Below, piece by piece: positions 27,937-38,680 of a stretch of DNA of 64,000 nt. The translations under genes were made by a program, and so were the position numbers. How positions within the stretch are numbered: the first letter of the stretch is position 1; each line of letters starts with the position of its first letter. Origin of the DNA: Chrysogorgia sp. JL179-B06 (lineage: Eukaryota > Cnidaria > Anthozoa > Scleralcyonacea > Chrysogorgiidae); the NCBI GenBank assembly GCA_035772405.1, contig JAYKKM010000143.1:2393501-2457500 (forward strand), in the 5' to 3' direction. The notes below the pieces were generated by a model that did not search any database, was not told where the DNA came from, and was given only the letters and a program-made list of their open reading frames with translations.

Positions 27937-28695
27937 ATGACAACACAGTTTTACTTGACGCTCCCAAGTAATAGTTATATGAAATATTTCCCTAACAACA
28001 CGGTAGCGAATTTTAAAGTGAAGCTAGCCGAAACGTTAGAGCTGACAGGGGAATTGGAAGTAGCTCTCTCTGAGTTTAATTATCCTCATACATGGAGCAC
28101 GATACGCGAAGACAATCAGCAAATATTTCTCTACAACATTGGAACAGGTCCAGATGAAGTGAGCATCGTACAAGGCACACAATACAACAGTGTTACAAAC
28201 CTGGTTAAAGATTTAAACCATTGCATGACGAAAGAAGGACAAGTTAAGATCAAGTTTACATATAACAAAAATACGCTCAAAGTGATGGTCGATGTGAAAA
28301 AGGGCGCAATGGTATGGTTCTCGGGTGATATCGCAACGGCTTTAGGATTCAAGCAGGACACAGTGATTACGAAGAAAACAACGATTCCTTACGTAGCAGA
28401 TATAAACGCGGGTTTTACATCTATGTACCTCTACACAAATGTGGTGGATACACAATTTGTCGGCGACGTCAAAGTGCCTCTTCTACGAATTGTGAACACG
28501 AAAGGAAAATACGGGAAAACTGTTAACGTTAGTTTTCGCAACATACAATACGTCCCCCTGAAGGTGAAAATGAAATCATTCGAGATGATCGAAATAGATA
28601 TAAAAGACGACAAAAACGAAAACGTGTCATTTGGTTTCGGGAAGTCCATCGTGACACTTCACTTTAGACAAAGCAGATCACAGTATTTTATTTAA
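27937..28695 (+). CDS. Penton-like minor capsid protein of element C
   Basis: An open frame of 252 residues from the ATG at 27937. FYLTLPSNS, LTGELEVALSEFNYPHTW and a mid-protein ATALGFKQD block are typical of a widespread Polinton protein taken to be the jelly-roll penton/minor capsid protein. Block order matches the 220- and 262-residue proteins of element B. It is one of the few genes of C without a break. It directly precedes the pX/pVI-like gene. Confidence 0.7.
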   Translation: MTTQFYLTLPSNSYMKYFPNNTVANFKVKLAETLELTGELEVALSEFNYPHTWSTIREDNQQIFLYNIGTGPDEVSIVQGTQYNSVTNLVKDLNHCMTKEGQVKIKFTYNKNTLKVMVDVKKGAMVWFSGDIATALGFKQDTVITKKTTIPYVADINAGFTSMYLYTNVVDTQFVGDVKVPLLRIVNTKGKYGKTVNVSFRNIQYVPLKVKMKSFEMIEIDIKDDKNENVSFGFGKSIVTLHFRQSRSQYFI

Positions 28696-28697
28696 AG

Positions 28698-29160
28698 ATG
28701 AGAGCTACAATCGTTTCAGATGCAAAGCGGTTTCAACAATATTATTTACGAGGACAACGAGGTGGAAGTCTATCTGGTTTCAGAGGTGCACGGATTCAAA
28801 GAGGCTACGGTATTGGAAGTTTCTTTAAAAGTATTGCCCGATATGCAATACCTCTGATGAGACGAGGAGCACAAGCGATTGGGCGGAGAGCTCTGCAAGC
28901 GGCGACAGATGTCGGTCAAGAATTAGATGTTCTGGCCGGAAAAAGTGTGAAGCAGGCTGTCAAAGGTTGTGGCGTCGAGCCGTCAAAGATATAGCTCGGC
29001 AGGGTGCTAAACAACTCATGAGTAACCAATCAGGAAGCGGTCGCAAACGCAAGGCACACATAAAAACCAATGCCTCATCGAAATCTACAGTCGCTCGCAG
29101 ACCAAGAGGCGGAAAACATCTCAAGAAAAACCTACTTTTCTTAAATATTGGCACAAGGCT
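28698..29160 (+). pseudogene. Adenovirus pX/pVI-like core or membrane-active protein, frameshifted
   Basis: The first part is Gly/Arg-rich, then GIGSFFKSIARYAIPLMRR and a GRRALQAATDVGQELDVLAGKS helix, a pattern seen in core/pVI-like proteins of Polintons and adintoviruses. The frame shifts near 28970, after which a second frame gives a strongly basic tail (GSGRKRKAHIKTN, PRGGKHLKKN). It would bind DNA or disrupt membranes; here it is broken. Confidence 0.7.
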
Positions 29161-30300
29161 ACGAGACTTTACATAAAGATTCCTGTTCCTGTGGAAAATC
29201 GGAACTGGACTTATTTTCTGTTCCTGGCACTCAAGTTGAAATCAATAAAGGATTTTGGGAAGACATCGATCCTCTTTCTAGCATTGGAACTTCGGACACT
29301 ATCGAGATTCTCTGTGCTGCAAATTCTGATGTCTACACCGATCTGGAAAACAGTTACCTTCACGTAAAAGCAAAGATAACGAATGGAGATGCGACTATAA
29401 CTTACCTGGCACCGCCCAAGTGCGTCCTGTTAATTTATGGATGCATGCTTTTTTTTCTGAACGTTTTTTTTTTCTGGAAGTTTATCTGAACAACAAAGTG
29501 GTCTACCGAGCGTATATGGAAACTGTATTGATTGGCATGAAAGACGCTAAATCATCTCACTTAACTTCAGCGTTGTTCTACAAAAAACAGGCTGGACGGA
29601 TGGATACCGTCAATCCACTAGCAGAAGTTGCCGATGCGAACAAAGGATTAAAGGAACTTCACGCACATACAAGCCTAAGCAAGTCTGTGGCGATGGAATG
29701 AAGAATTCATTCGGATCTGTTCGCGCAAGAACGATATATTCTTGGTGCTGTTCCGATCAAGCTCAAGCTAGTGAGATCAAGAGCTCCCTTTTGCCTGGTT
29801 TCATCCGCAAAAGTTCCTGGGTTTAAAGTGGTTCTGGAAGAATGCGTGTTTCGCGTTCGCCGTGTTAACGTTTCGTACACTACAATGCTAGGTCATACCC
29901 AAGATCTTCAACATATTACAGCCAAGTACCCTATCAATCGTGTATATACTGCAAAGTGTCCTCCGTACCAACGGGAAACATGTCTGGAGATCAACAGAAT
30001 ATATTCCAAGGACTTCTTCCCGATCGATAGAGTTGTGATTGGGATGGTGGATGCAGATGCTTACAACGGAGTTTATAACAAGAATCCTTTCAATTTTAAG
30101 AACTACAACACAACATTTCTTACATTATCAGTGAATGGAGAACACCGGCCTGGCAAACCACTTCACCTAAAATTCGCCGGAGCAACAGGGATCAACTATG
30201 TTTCAGCATTCCAAACGCTGTATGCTGGTACCAACAAGATGTGTATCGGCATTACTCGAGACGAGTATGCAAATGGTATACCCTGTACGTGTTTGATTTA
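29148..30300 (+). pseudogene. Canonical Polinton double-jelly-roll major capsid protein, broken
   Basis: Blocks SELDLFSVPGTQVEI, VYRAYMETVL, HSDLFAQERYILGAVPI, PINRVY and NPFNFKNYNTTFL identify the conventional Polinton capsid protein. A one-base shift lies near 29420 at homopolymer runs, and an in-frame TGA lies at about 29699-29701 where Trp is expected. The length of the whole region is about normal. This family was not found in elements A or B. Confidence 0.9.
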
Positions 30301-30419
30301 ACTGCTGATCTATGTGTTGGAGATCATTTTCAACCTATCAGGGATGGGAACGTCTCCCTGGAATGCAAGTTCGGTACGACTCTAACTGGGGCTATAAATA
30401 TCGTAGTGCTTGGATAATT

Positions 30420-30880
30420 TCAAAATCTTATTGACATTGATGCCAGCCGTAACGTGCTAAGTGACTTCAGAAGCTAAAATGAACACACGTCAACTGCTTC
30501 GTGTCTTACAAAGTGACCCATATCAGTGTTTACAGATGTGTTACCCTCGGATCGTTTACCAAGTCAGATACAGAAAAGACCTAGAGGTTGAATTGTATTA
30601 TAAACGTGGACCCCAGGGATGGACCTGGTACACACTGGGTAGCTGTTTACATCACATCGGATGGAAAAGGAGAATTATTCGACTCTTATGGACAAAGCCC
30701 AGAATTTTGCAGCAGAAACCTTTCAATCAGAGTAGTACATTTACTTGGAATGAAAAGACTTTACAGTCACCGTGGTCTCGTGTGTGTGGACAATATGCTT
30801 TACATCCAGTAGAAATATTCCCATGTCAACTATTGCTAGTATGTTTAATGATCAAAAGGAGTGGAACGATACATTAGTTC
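30420..30880 (+). pseudogene. Adenain-like cysteine protease, frameshifted
   Basis: The catalytic parts sit in different frames. GTHWVAVYI carries the His and LFDSYGQSP the Asp (frame beginning near 30588). VCGQYALHPVEIF carries the Cys (frame beginning near 30461). This Ulp1/adenain-type protease matures capsid proteins in Polintons. It is inactive as read here. Confidence 0.85.
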
Positions 30881-31013
30881 GTGATTTTATACATAAATGG
30901 TATTTTGTGTAAGAATAAAAAGACACGTTGTAATTGTAAAAAATATTTATTCAATAAAAATTTACAAAAAGATTATGAATGCCATTTATATAGATTTTTG
31001 TCTCTACGTTTTT

Positions 31014-31603
31014 TTATTGGTTTCGTTGGTACCCGTCGCTAGAAGATGAAGGCTTGTTCCTATATTCCTTCACCAAATGTAGACGCTCTTCGTTTCTGAC
31101 GATTCGTTCTGGTACATTCACACGTCCTAAAGCTTTTGCTAACAGTTGCCATCCTGCAGGGTTGAAATTCTTTCTTTGACGCAGAGTGTCGTTCACTAAA
31201 TCAATTACATTAGTACCCTGAATAGTTCTTCCTTCAAAAACCAATTCCCTTTATCGTTCTAACCCACCACATCTTTATTTCCTTATATCTTCTTGATCAG
31301 TTGTACAGCTCTTGATTTCATCGTGGAAGGTACACTTTCTATGATATCACTCTCGATTTCTCCTGGTTGTTCAGGCTTTGTCTCTGTTGAAGGTTCGGAT
31401 TCTGTTTCTGCTGCGATAGGCTGGGTATGGGCAATACTTACAGGAACAGGCCGATGCATTCGCTTGTCATAGTAATTGAGATAGCGTTGAAAGGTCTGAT
31501 TATACAACTTCACTTTATCGTCTTGTGTTATATCTTGACGTTGTATCAAACTGTCCATTTCCGAATCCAGTTGGTTTACTTGAGCAGTCAGTGGAAGAAC
31601 CAA
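31014..31603 (-). pseudogene. Conserved Polinton small protein(s), broken
   Basis: Two frames, 31283-31603 (106 residues, helical N-terminus then Glu/Pro-rich) and 31014-31244 (76 residues, with GTNVIDLVNDTLR and NPAGWQLLAKALG), read in series on the minus strand and are probably parts of one gene split by a shift near 31260. The function is unknown. It is the last gene of the leftward half of C. Confidence 0.6.
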
Positions 31604-31631
31604 GGGTTTCTTTGTCTTTTGACATGCGCCA

Positions 31632-32029
31632 TTATTTGGTTAGAAAGCTCGCCAATTGTTCTAAGACTGGAGTGTTTAGAAAAGGTAAGAATCCGTCTCC
31701 TTTTTGTAAAATAACTATCCTTCTTTTCGTGATCAGGTTTCTCTTATCAGCGACAGCCTCAATGTGATCTGAGTATGGTGCAAGCTTTTCATATGTTTTT
31801 GAACTAATTTTAATCGTTTCACGGCAAATCGGAAAATGTTCAATAGGCACTCGCTTACGGCTTCCAATAAATATTTGTCTGCAGCTTTTATGATCGCTCT
31901 TCGCATAGAAGGTTTACACTTTTCCAATACTTTTAAAACATCGTGGTTCCTCTTCACACGGCGGGACATCCTCAAATGAATACACGTTTGACTGCACTGT
32001 GTTTTTATACGTGATGTTGGTAGGCGCAA
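31632..32029 (-). pseudogene. Conserved helical Polinton protein, frameshifted
   Basis: The first frame has RRVKRNHDVLKVLEKCKPSM and IIKAADKYLLEAVSECLLNI, and the next frame continues with KISSKTYEKLAPYSDHI and ILQKGDGFLPFL. The pattern is common in Polintons, and its role is unknown to me. The shift lies near 31800-31830. Confidence 0.65.
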
Positions 32030-32069
32030 TGCGTATCTGTCGCGACGATTCCGGATCGAAGTCGTATTT

Positions 32070-32661
32070 CATCGGGACATGTCGGCGTTAGGTCGACAAA
32101 CATTTAATAATACGGTTCTTTCGTTGCCATTTGGTAAGCCTGCTGGAAAAATTTGGTATTGCTCGGGCACAACTGTTTCGCAAGGTGGACCACCTGACTA
32201 GCATCGCGGACATTCTTAGTTAGAACCAAATAACTGGCGTCAGGGATATAGTTCGATACTCTTTGCTGTGATATTTTGTGCTATGTAAATTACACTGAGG
32301 TTCCTTAGGTGTGATTTCTTGTGCTCTCTTTTTCTCCCATGATATCGTAAATGATAAATAGGTTTCGTTTCTCTAGATTGATACTATCCAACATGGAATC
32401 GGGTACACCTTGCACAAACTGAATACCGGGAACTAGGGTTTCCATTTCAGCAAACGTGTCTTGATATTTTAAATAAAAATAAACGATATTTTCCGGAGGC
32501 GGGTCGATGATGACTTGAGCGTTGGCTAACAACTGTTTTACAAACGTTGTCTTTCCAGTTTTAGTTCCGCAAGAGATAATGAGACCAAATGAATTAGTTA
32601 ACTGTATGGAATACATAATGAAATTAATACATGTTACTGTAAACGTTTCTATGTATACCAT
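32070..32661 (-). pseudogene. Packaging ATPase of element C, broken
   Basis: The N-terminal frame carries a degraded Walker A (CGTKTGKTTF), PPPENIVYFY and a Walker-B-like NLFIIYDIMGE. A shift or deletion follows near 32300. Minus-strand codons at about 32090-32260 then continue the family match (DASYLVLTKNVRDASQVVHL, FFQQAYQMATKE). The Walker B Asp-Asp is changed to Tyr-Asp. Confidence 0.8.
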
Positions 32662-32662
32662 T

Positions 32663-32869
32663 TTACAATGCGTTTGTTGATTCGGGCATTTGACGTAATG
32701 TAATCAATTCTTTTAACAGAGCTCGTAGATCTAGCGGAAACGTTTTCGCTTGCATTAAATAAGGTTGTCTTTCTTTTGAGGATAACTGGTGAAAGTCAGC
32801 CAAATGATTGGACAGTTTTAATAAACCTTGCTTACCGCAGTGGGGACAGTCCTTACGCTTTCGTGGCAT
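32663..32869 (-). CDS. Small C2H2-type zinc-finger protein
   Basis: 68 residues beginning MPRKRKDCPHCGKQGLLKLS and continuing with NHLADFH, a single C2H2 finger. The rest is helical. It is directly upstream of the ATPase gene on the same strand. Similar tiny zinc-finger genes accompany Polinton ATPases. The frame is open. Confidence 0.65.
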   Translation of the reverse strand: MPRKRKDCPHCGKQGLLKLSNHLADFHQLSSKERQPYLMQAKTFPLDLRALLKELITLRQMPESTNAL

Positions 32870-33168
32870 GATGACTAATGATTGATTCGAAATAATGTTC
32901 GAAACTAAATCTTATTTTTCGACAAAGTATCTGGTAGAAACACCCTGGGTCCCCCTAGTCCCTACACGTCCCGTTTCAGAAATACACTCCTACGCCCCCT
33001 CCGTCCACCTTCTTCCCCATCCATCCCCCCATTCACCAGAGACACTTTATAATATTTTTTACTATATATATTTTTCAAGAGACACTATATATATTTTTCA
33101 ATTTCCAATTTATACACAAAGTCCTAAATCACAAATATTTTCAAACACACAAAGTTAAAATCTAATAT
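32870..33168. other. Spacer in element C
   Basis: AT- and CT-rich, with TATATATTTTTCA repeated at about 33060-33105. No gene was seen. It probably holds the promoter of the leftward genes and the 3' end of the polymerase gene. Confidence 0.5.
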
Positions 33169-36100
33169 TTAAAATCCATATGGCAAAGTATCATAATTAT
33201 TTACAATTGCTCGTTCGCTATAAACTACGCGATAATCTTTGGTTTCGCTTCTGGTTAGAACACTCTTATTATTTTTATCACGTACGATTTTAGTTGGTAT
33301 ATCTACAGTAATTTTTTCTGGACCAATACATCTTACCATATTTGCCATGAAATTAAAATTAACGTCTTGCTGAGTTCTATAATTTAAAGTTATGACTCTA
33401 ACCTTACAAACTGTTTCACCGGTGTTCATTTGATAGCTATAGACCTCCAGACACGAAGGTCGTGATATGATTCCCATCAAGCTCGTCGGTAAGCTCCCCA
33501 AGGTAGGAACTAGTAGGTGGTTCCCAATCCCCCTCCTTTGACTCGTAGATCACTGAGTCTGTATCAAAATATAGGACACGACGGTCGCGTTGTTCCAGGA
33601 CACCATAGAGCTTGAGGCGAGCATCAGCAGTGGTGAAGGCGGCGATGACCACATTGGTTTTACCGTTCGCTTCGATGAGCTCATCGACATTCTCGTAGTG
33701 GACTTCGATGATCTCGCCGTTGATGAAGTTGGCATCGGTCACGGTCACTTTGTCACAGGAGTGGAGATCAAAGTATTCGGCAGGATCCGAGATCAGTTTG
33801 ACCTGGGTCATTTTTGGACTCTGTGCGAATTTACCTAGTAACACAGAAAGGGAGAAAAATATTTAATGTACATTTCTGTGTGATATACTAAACCTAAAAA
33901 GGAATAATCGTTAAGTTCTCTAACCAAGAATATAACATGATGAAACTTACCACAAAAGGAATTCAGCATCAGTTTAGATAGCGCCCTCAGACCAGGATTC
34001 TTCACGATATGAGTCGGATCCAACCGAATACCTACTTGAGCAGCGTACTCTGCGATGTACTGCACCTTCTTCTCGTCGGTGTCACAGTCTTTGGGAAATC
34101 CGCTCGATTCCTGCTTTATTTTGAGGAAAGTGTCGCGTAATCTTTGAAGAGGCCATCGGTGTGTTCTTGAAAGCGCCAGACTTCGTCGATTTTGACCAGT
34201 CGGTATCCCTTTTCTAGTGCTTTCTGGAGTTCCAGAGTGACCCACGTTCCATACAGAGCTCGCTCAGCATAAGAATGGTGACATGGGTCTTGCTGAAGAA
34301 TGTCAGCGCACGTACAGCATAATGGGAACATCAACTTTCCTTGAGTTCTGTAGGGAAGGACAGGATGATAGAGTTCACGTGGAGGAAGGAGTGAACATTT
34401 GACCAAACCAAAATATTCTTCGACCGGTTTAACGTTCTCCGTGATAATTTTGGGATGACCGAAATGATATTCGCCGTACTTGTTGCACCACGGGTATAGA
34501 CTACAAAAGTCGACGTATTGGACTTTCTCGTAGGGCTGCGTTTCGTAAAAGAGGTTCCAAAGGCTCGGCAATCTCATAACTGTCGAAGAATCTCGTCATC
34601 TCGGTGTTGAGGCAAGCTGTCGATCGATGTCGCAGGTTCAAATATCCACGACATTATAGCCGTTGTCTTTTAGGAACTGCACCTTTTCCAGTGTTCGCTG
34701 GTGGAGTGGGTGCATGGACAGACCGTTGACCGGATTGACAGTGTCTCTGGTATAGCACCGATGACACCCGTGTCAGAGACAGCCTTGGATTTCCCATACC
34801 GTATTCGTCTCGGCGTTGTATCCATCGACGAGGTATTTTCCAATGTGCTGTTCCCCGTGATGGTGGGCATGTTGGATGGCTATATCGTCTCGTTGCGCGA
34901 TGTATGCCAACATCTTGAGTGCGATGACCGACTGTTTGTTTTCGGGTTTGTACCCACAGGGAGGGATGATGGCAATGGTGTTTTCCTTGAGTCTTCCGAA
35001 AGACCAAATTTCAGGCGGAAGCGATGGTGAGACATTGGGCAAAAGGTTTGATATCGGTCACGTTCTTGAAGAGTTCGCGGAACTCGAGGCAGCAACGGCG
35101 AAGAATATCGACATCAGACTGGCAATGGCGCAGCATTTCGGTCTGGAAATCGAATACGTAGTTACGGTTGACGAGGTCATTGTACCACGCATACAACTTT
35201 TCGCGATCGCCAGGACTCATACCCTCGGGATCGTAGAACCTGGCGTCAGGTAGGGGTCCCACGTAATCCTGGTTTTCTACTCGGTTAAAAAGTGCGGGAA
35301 GAAGCATTTTTCCAGTTCAGTATTGCCAAAGGTTTTAGGAAAGTCAGCCAGTCGCATAGGGATGAAACACAACGAGTCTATACATTTAATGTTTAACTGG
35401 GGAACGGTGAGAGAAAGAATTTTGGCGCCTCGGGTAATCACTTCAGGTATTATACCATTCTTGTACAGGTATTGGAGAATGACATATCCATCATAGGCTT
35501 GGAAATTGTGGGCGATGAAGGTAGTGTTAGCGTTTTCCCTCTGGAAGAGCCAGTCGCTGAACTCGTCTTTGGTATTGGGTCCAGAAAACACTTTCTCGTC
35601 GCCGCTTTCATTCTGGACTACGCAGAGATTGGGTATGTGCTGCCCGCCATCCTGGATGCATTCAATGTCGAAGAACATCAGAGCTTAATCTCGTTCATCA
35701 TTGCCATTGTCGTCGTCCACAATGACATCCTCGTCGAGGAAATCGTTGTGTTGGCTTTCCTGAGCTGGCTGCTGCTTCCTCTGGCAAACGGGTTGAATGT
35801 AGCACTGATGGTTGTTGGGCTCGACGTACTTTTGGCAGACGGAACATCGCACTAGACCACAGTATGGTCGTTGATACTGGCTCGGGTCACGCGTTGACAC
35901 TTTTGGCATTTGGTCAGGTGTCTTTGTGGCGGGCGAAGCCCCTCGTCGCTTTTGAAGAATTTGTTACAATCTTGGCAATAGGTCCACTTGACGATGTGAC
36001 AGTTCTGTGTATTGCACAGTTTACACAGGTCACAACGCGGGTGGTCGGTGATTTTGTCGTAGCGTTTTTTGCATTGATGGCAATTTTGCTTTCTGGCGAG

Positions 36101-36729
36101 GAACGCAGGCATGCTTATGATCACGTCGTGATGGTTGTCGTCATGTAAAGGTACAGGCATTTATCTGCTTCAGGACTCGAATAGATGAGGGCATTTAAGT
36201 GTTCCTTGGATACGACGTTGATCTGGTAACCAGGGAGGACAACCTGGAACTTCTTAACCTCGGGGATCCCACAGAGACCCATAGGAACACCAGCGATCTC
36301 GTGAACTTCGTGAGCCAAACGACAATGAAGGAGCCTGTTTGATTTACCGATAGACTCATACTGTGGATCATTATCGAATTTCGCCTTAGCAACAACGATG
36401 GCCCTCGCACAACAAAGTTCGTCTTTGTTTTTGATTTGGAGTAAACATCGTTTTTTGTTCAGGTAGCTCTGAAGATTCACCACGTTGCGTTTTCGAGCAG
36501 TTCCGCCTTGAGGCATTTCGACGTGAACCACGTTAACATTGACCGACCCGTCCAACGTAAACTGATCATTGGACTGGACAACACGTTCCACGGCAGTCAG
36601 GAAACGTTCAGGAATCAAGCGGTCACGTTGAAGGAACGGCAACGAAATAGGACAGTTGAGTTGATGGGAATTCAAAATTAAACGAACCTGATCGTAGGGA
36701 GCCATATCGGTGGTAAAACGATCGAACAA
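33169..36729 (-). pseudogene. Protein-primed type-B DNA polymerase of element C, broken
   Basis: Reading from 36729 down: N-terminal region (36121-36729), a cysteine-rich section (35685-36160, repeated CxxC/CxxCxxC), exonuclease I and II (FFDIECIQDGG, FIAHNFQAYDGYVIL at 35277-35678), motif A (YVDFCSLYPWCNKYGEY at 34116-34577), motif B (LMLNSFCG, 33950-34245), motif C (YFDTDSVIY at 33437-33834) and a C-terminal block (ITLNYRTQQDVNF, 33169-33440). At least four frame changes occur. One of them is a clean intron (33835-33950) rather than damage. Confidence 0.9.
33835..33950 (-). other. Spliceosomal-type intron inside polymerase motif B
   Basis: On the minus strand the exon ends TTTTGTG, then GTAAGT begins a 116-bp AT-rich segment ending in a pyrimidine tract and TACTAG. 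Removing it joins the two frames so that NSFCG is followed by KFAQSPKM with a Gly codon split by the intron. Donor, acceptor and phase all fit. Confidence 0.8.
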
Positions 36730-36796
36730 ATGCTTAAAAGCACAGTTAAAAACACGATTAACATTTAAAATCCCGTGAATGGATTGAACTGAGTAC

Positions 36797-36802
36797 GTTC
36801 AC
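36797..36802. repeat. Left 6-bp target site duplication of element B
   Basis: GTTCAC, repeated at 55610-55615 directly after the right terminus. Confidence 0.95.
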
Positions 36803-37280
36803 AGTAGTATAGAGAACAGGGCTGCGGGCTCAATCGATGTCAGCCGTGAGTATAAATACCAAAACGTCGCCAAATTTATGACAAATCGCGATTCGACAAA
36901 ATTTAGTGTCATTTCGGTAAATCTACGTTTACGGAGAACATCGGAAAACATCGAATAAGCCCGCAACCCTGTTCTCTATACTACTACAGCAATCGTTAGT
37001 CAAGCTAGACACCCCTCACGTTTTCTACTCAATTGATGTCAAACACACGCGAGACTAGCGAAACAACACCAAATTTATACCAAATCACGATTTTCGCTAA
37101 ATTTGGTGTTATTTCAGTCATATTTTAAAAATAGAATGTGTCGTTTCAAAATTCTCGCAAATTACATTTAGGAAAAAATAGAAAGTGTCATTTCAACATT
37201 TTCGCGTGTTAAAAAAATAAAATGTGGTGCGAGCGGTCTCACATATTAAAAAATAGAAAGTGTCGTTTCAACATTTTCAC
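36803..37280. repeat. Left terminal inverted repeat of element B, with terminal hairpin
   Basis: The outer 183 bp (36803-36985) start AGTAGTATAGAGAACAGGG and end with the reverse complement of that sequence, so they form a palindrome with arms of about 40 bp around a central 100 bp. A second inverted repeat (AACACCAAATTTA ... TAAATTTGGTGTT) lies near 37066-37113. Similarity with the right end continues to about 37280 with small indels. Confidence 0.92.
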
Positions 37281-37460
37281 AAATTTGTCGAATCACATTT
37301 AAAAATAGAGAGCGCCATCTCGACATTTTCACAAATTTGTCAAATCACATTTAAAAAATAGAAAGTGTCGTTTCAACATTTTCACAAATTTGTCAAATCA
37401 CATTTTCACAAATTTGTCAAATCACATTTAAAAAATAGAAAGTGTTGTTTCAACATTTTC
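37250..37460. repeat. Subterminal tandem repeats, about 52-bp units
   Basis: Four units contain AAAAAATAGAAAGTGTCGTTT and CAACATTTTCACAAATTTGTC blocks. They lie just inside the left terminal repeat and are largely absent from the right end, where one related copy remains. Confidence 0.75.
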
Positions 37461-37549
37461 ACAAATTTATGTGTCGTAAAAGTGTCTCACGCGTGATAAA
37501 ATTGCCACCTGTTATGCAAATTAGATTATTGCCACCTATTAATAATAGA

Positions 37550-38041
37550 TTAGTCCGTTTGTTCACTATTTTTAGTGTTTGTCGCCTTACTTTTAAAATG
37601 GTGATCGTACACATATTTCGACGTTGTGATCCCTCCTGACAACAAACCCAAGAAAGGCACGTACGGCGTCACAATCGCGACAATGCTCTCAACGTCTTTC
37701 TTTAATAACGGGTCTTTTTGTAGTTCGTCATTTAGTTCGTCAGGATTCTCAATAGCGTTCAACCCATCTAGTAAGCTAGCGAATTTGCTGATTAGCAAGT
37801 CAGTGAGAAAAGCGTTTGCAATTTCCATTCTCTTCAACTCATATTGGCGCCATATCTTATCAATAACTTTTGCGGACGCTTTTTTAATGTACGCTTCGGA
37901 CTGACTCACTACACCGTCACCGGACAGTCTAATTAGTTCGGATCTCCTAACGTCAATGTTGTCTTCCACAGTCGAAGTGTCAGCGGTCTCCTCAACTAGT
38001 TCCTCAATTGTAGGATCTTCATCGCTTTTGCGTTTCACCAT
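37550..38041 (-). CDS. Conserved element protein (orthologue of 898-1446 in A)
   Basis: 163 residues from the ATG. Acidic N-terminus, conserved helical centre (AYIKKASAKVIDKIW, KRMEIANAFLTDLLISKFA, GLNAIENP) and a hydrophobic C-terminal part (TPYVPFLGLLSGGITTSKYV). Conservation between two diverged elements shows it is a real gene. A role in the particle is inferred from position only. Confidence 0.78.
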   Translation of the reverse strand: MVKRKSDEDPTIEELVEETADTSTVEDNIDVRRSELIRLSGDGVVSQSEAYIKKASAKVIDKIWRQYELKRMEIANAFLTDLLISKFASLLDGLNAIENPDELNDELQKDPLLKKDVESIVAIVTPYVPFLGLLSGGITTSKYVYDHHFKSKATNTKNSEQTD

Positions 38042-38065
38042 CACGTTACTACTTATACCTATATT

Positions 38066-38665
38066 TTATTGCGGAATAACAACTTCGTGACTGTATGGAT
38101 AGCGCAGTGAGATTTCGAGTCTAGCGTACTTATTATTTTTTAATGCGGTCACAATCGTCGATGCTTCTTCTTTGCTAATGTCTCCAAGGTAATCGTCAAT
38201 AACAACCTTCATATCACTCTTACTCGGACAGTAAAAGCAAATGAGCTTACTAATGTTTTCTCTATACGGTTTTGCGATCGACGTCAGTTGTTGTGTGATG
38301 ACAATAACGCTCAACATAAAATGTCGCGCACTAAAAGCTAAGTTGACCAATTGACTAGTCCTATTCTTGACATCTTGAGAACTCGCACAGTCATCCAACA
38401 CAATCAGAGTGTTAGTGCCTTTAAAAACATTTGTTACACACTTGAGAACAGCGTCGACTTTGTCTTGTGTGCAGTCTATCGCTAACACATCGGGGTCACA
38501 CACATATTTCCAATCTTGATACGCTTTATTCCACTCGAAAGTAGGACAAATCAACACAATGTAGTCAAACTTACCGAGATACTCAGACTCTAGTGTGTTG
38601 AGTAAATAATGCGTCTTACCACAAGCTGTCATACCAACAATTAGCGCATTAAACGGGGTCTCCAT
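38066..38665 (-). CDS. Packaging ATPase, A32/FtsK-HerA-like
   Basis: 199 residues. Walker A GMTACGKTH near the N-terminus, Walker B LIVLDDCA near residue 93, then ITQQLTSIAKPYREN. These are nearly identical to the A copy in these motifs. It would power DNA packaging. The capsid-like gene lies 15 bp upstream on the same strand, so they probably share transcription. Confidence 0.92.
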   Translation of the reverse strand: METPFNALIVGMTACGKTHYLLNTLESEYLGKFDYIVLICPTFEWNKAYQDWKYVCDPDVLAIDCTQDKVDAVLKCVTNVFKGTNTLIVLDDCASSQDVKNRTSQLVNLAFSARHFMLSVIVITQQLTSIAKPYRENISKLICFYCPSKSDMKVVIDDYLGDISKEEASTIVTALKNNKYARLEISLRYPYSHEVVIPQ

Positions 38666-38680
38666 TAACTTACGTTTGAT

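Larger units (their letters stand above)
26975..36796. mobile_element. Element C: decayed conventional Polinton/adintovirus-like element
   Basis: Recognisable Polinton genes occur in order: integrase, penton-like, pX/pVI-like, capsid protein and protease on the plus strand; two conserved small genes, packaging ATPase, zinc finger and type-B polymerase on the minus strand. Several are broken by frameshifts and stops. The two halves converge near 30900-31010, where polyadenylation-like AATAAA signals face each other. No terminal repeats or target duplication are visible; the left end is truncated within the integrase gene and the right end abuts element B. It is a different lineage from A and B. 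Confidence 0.9.
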
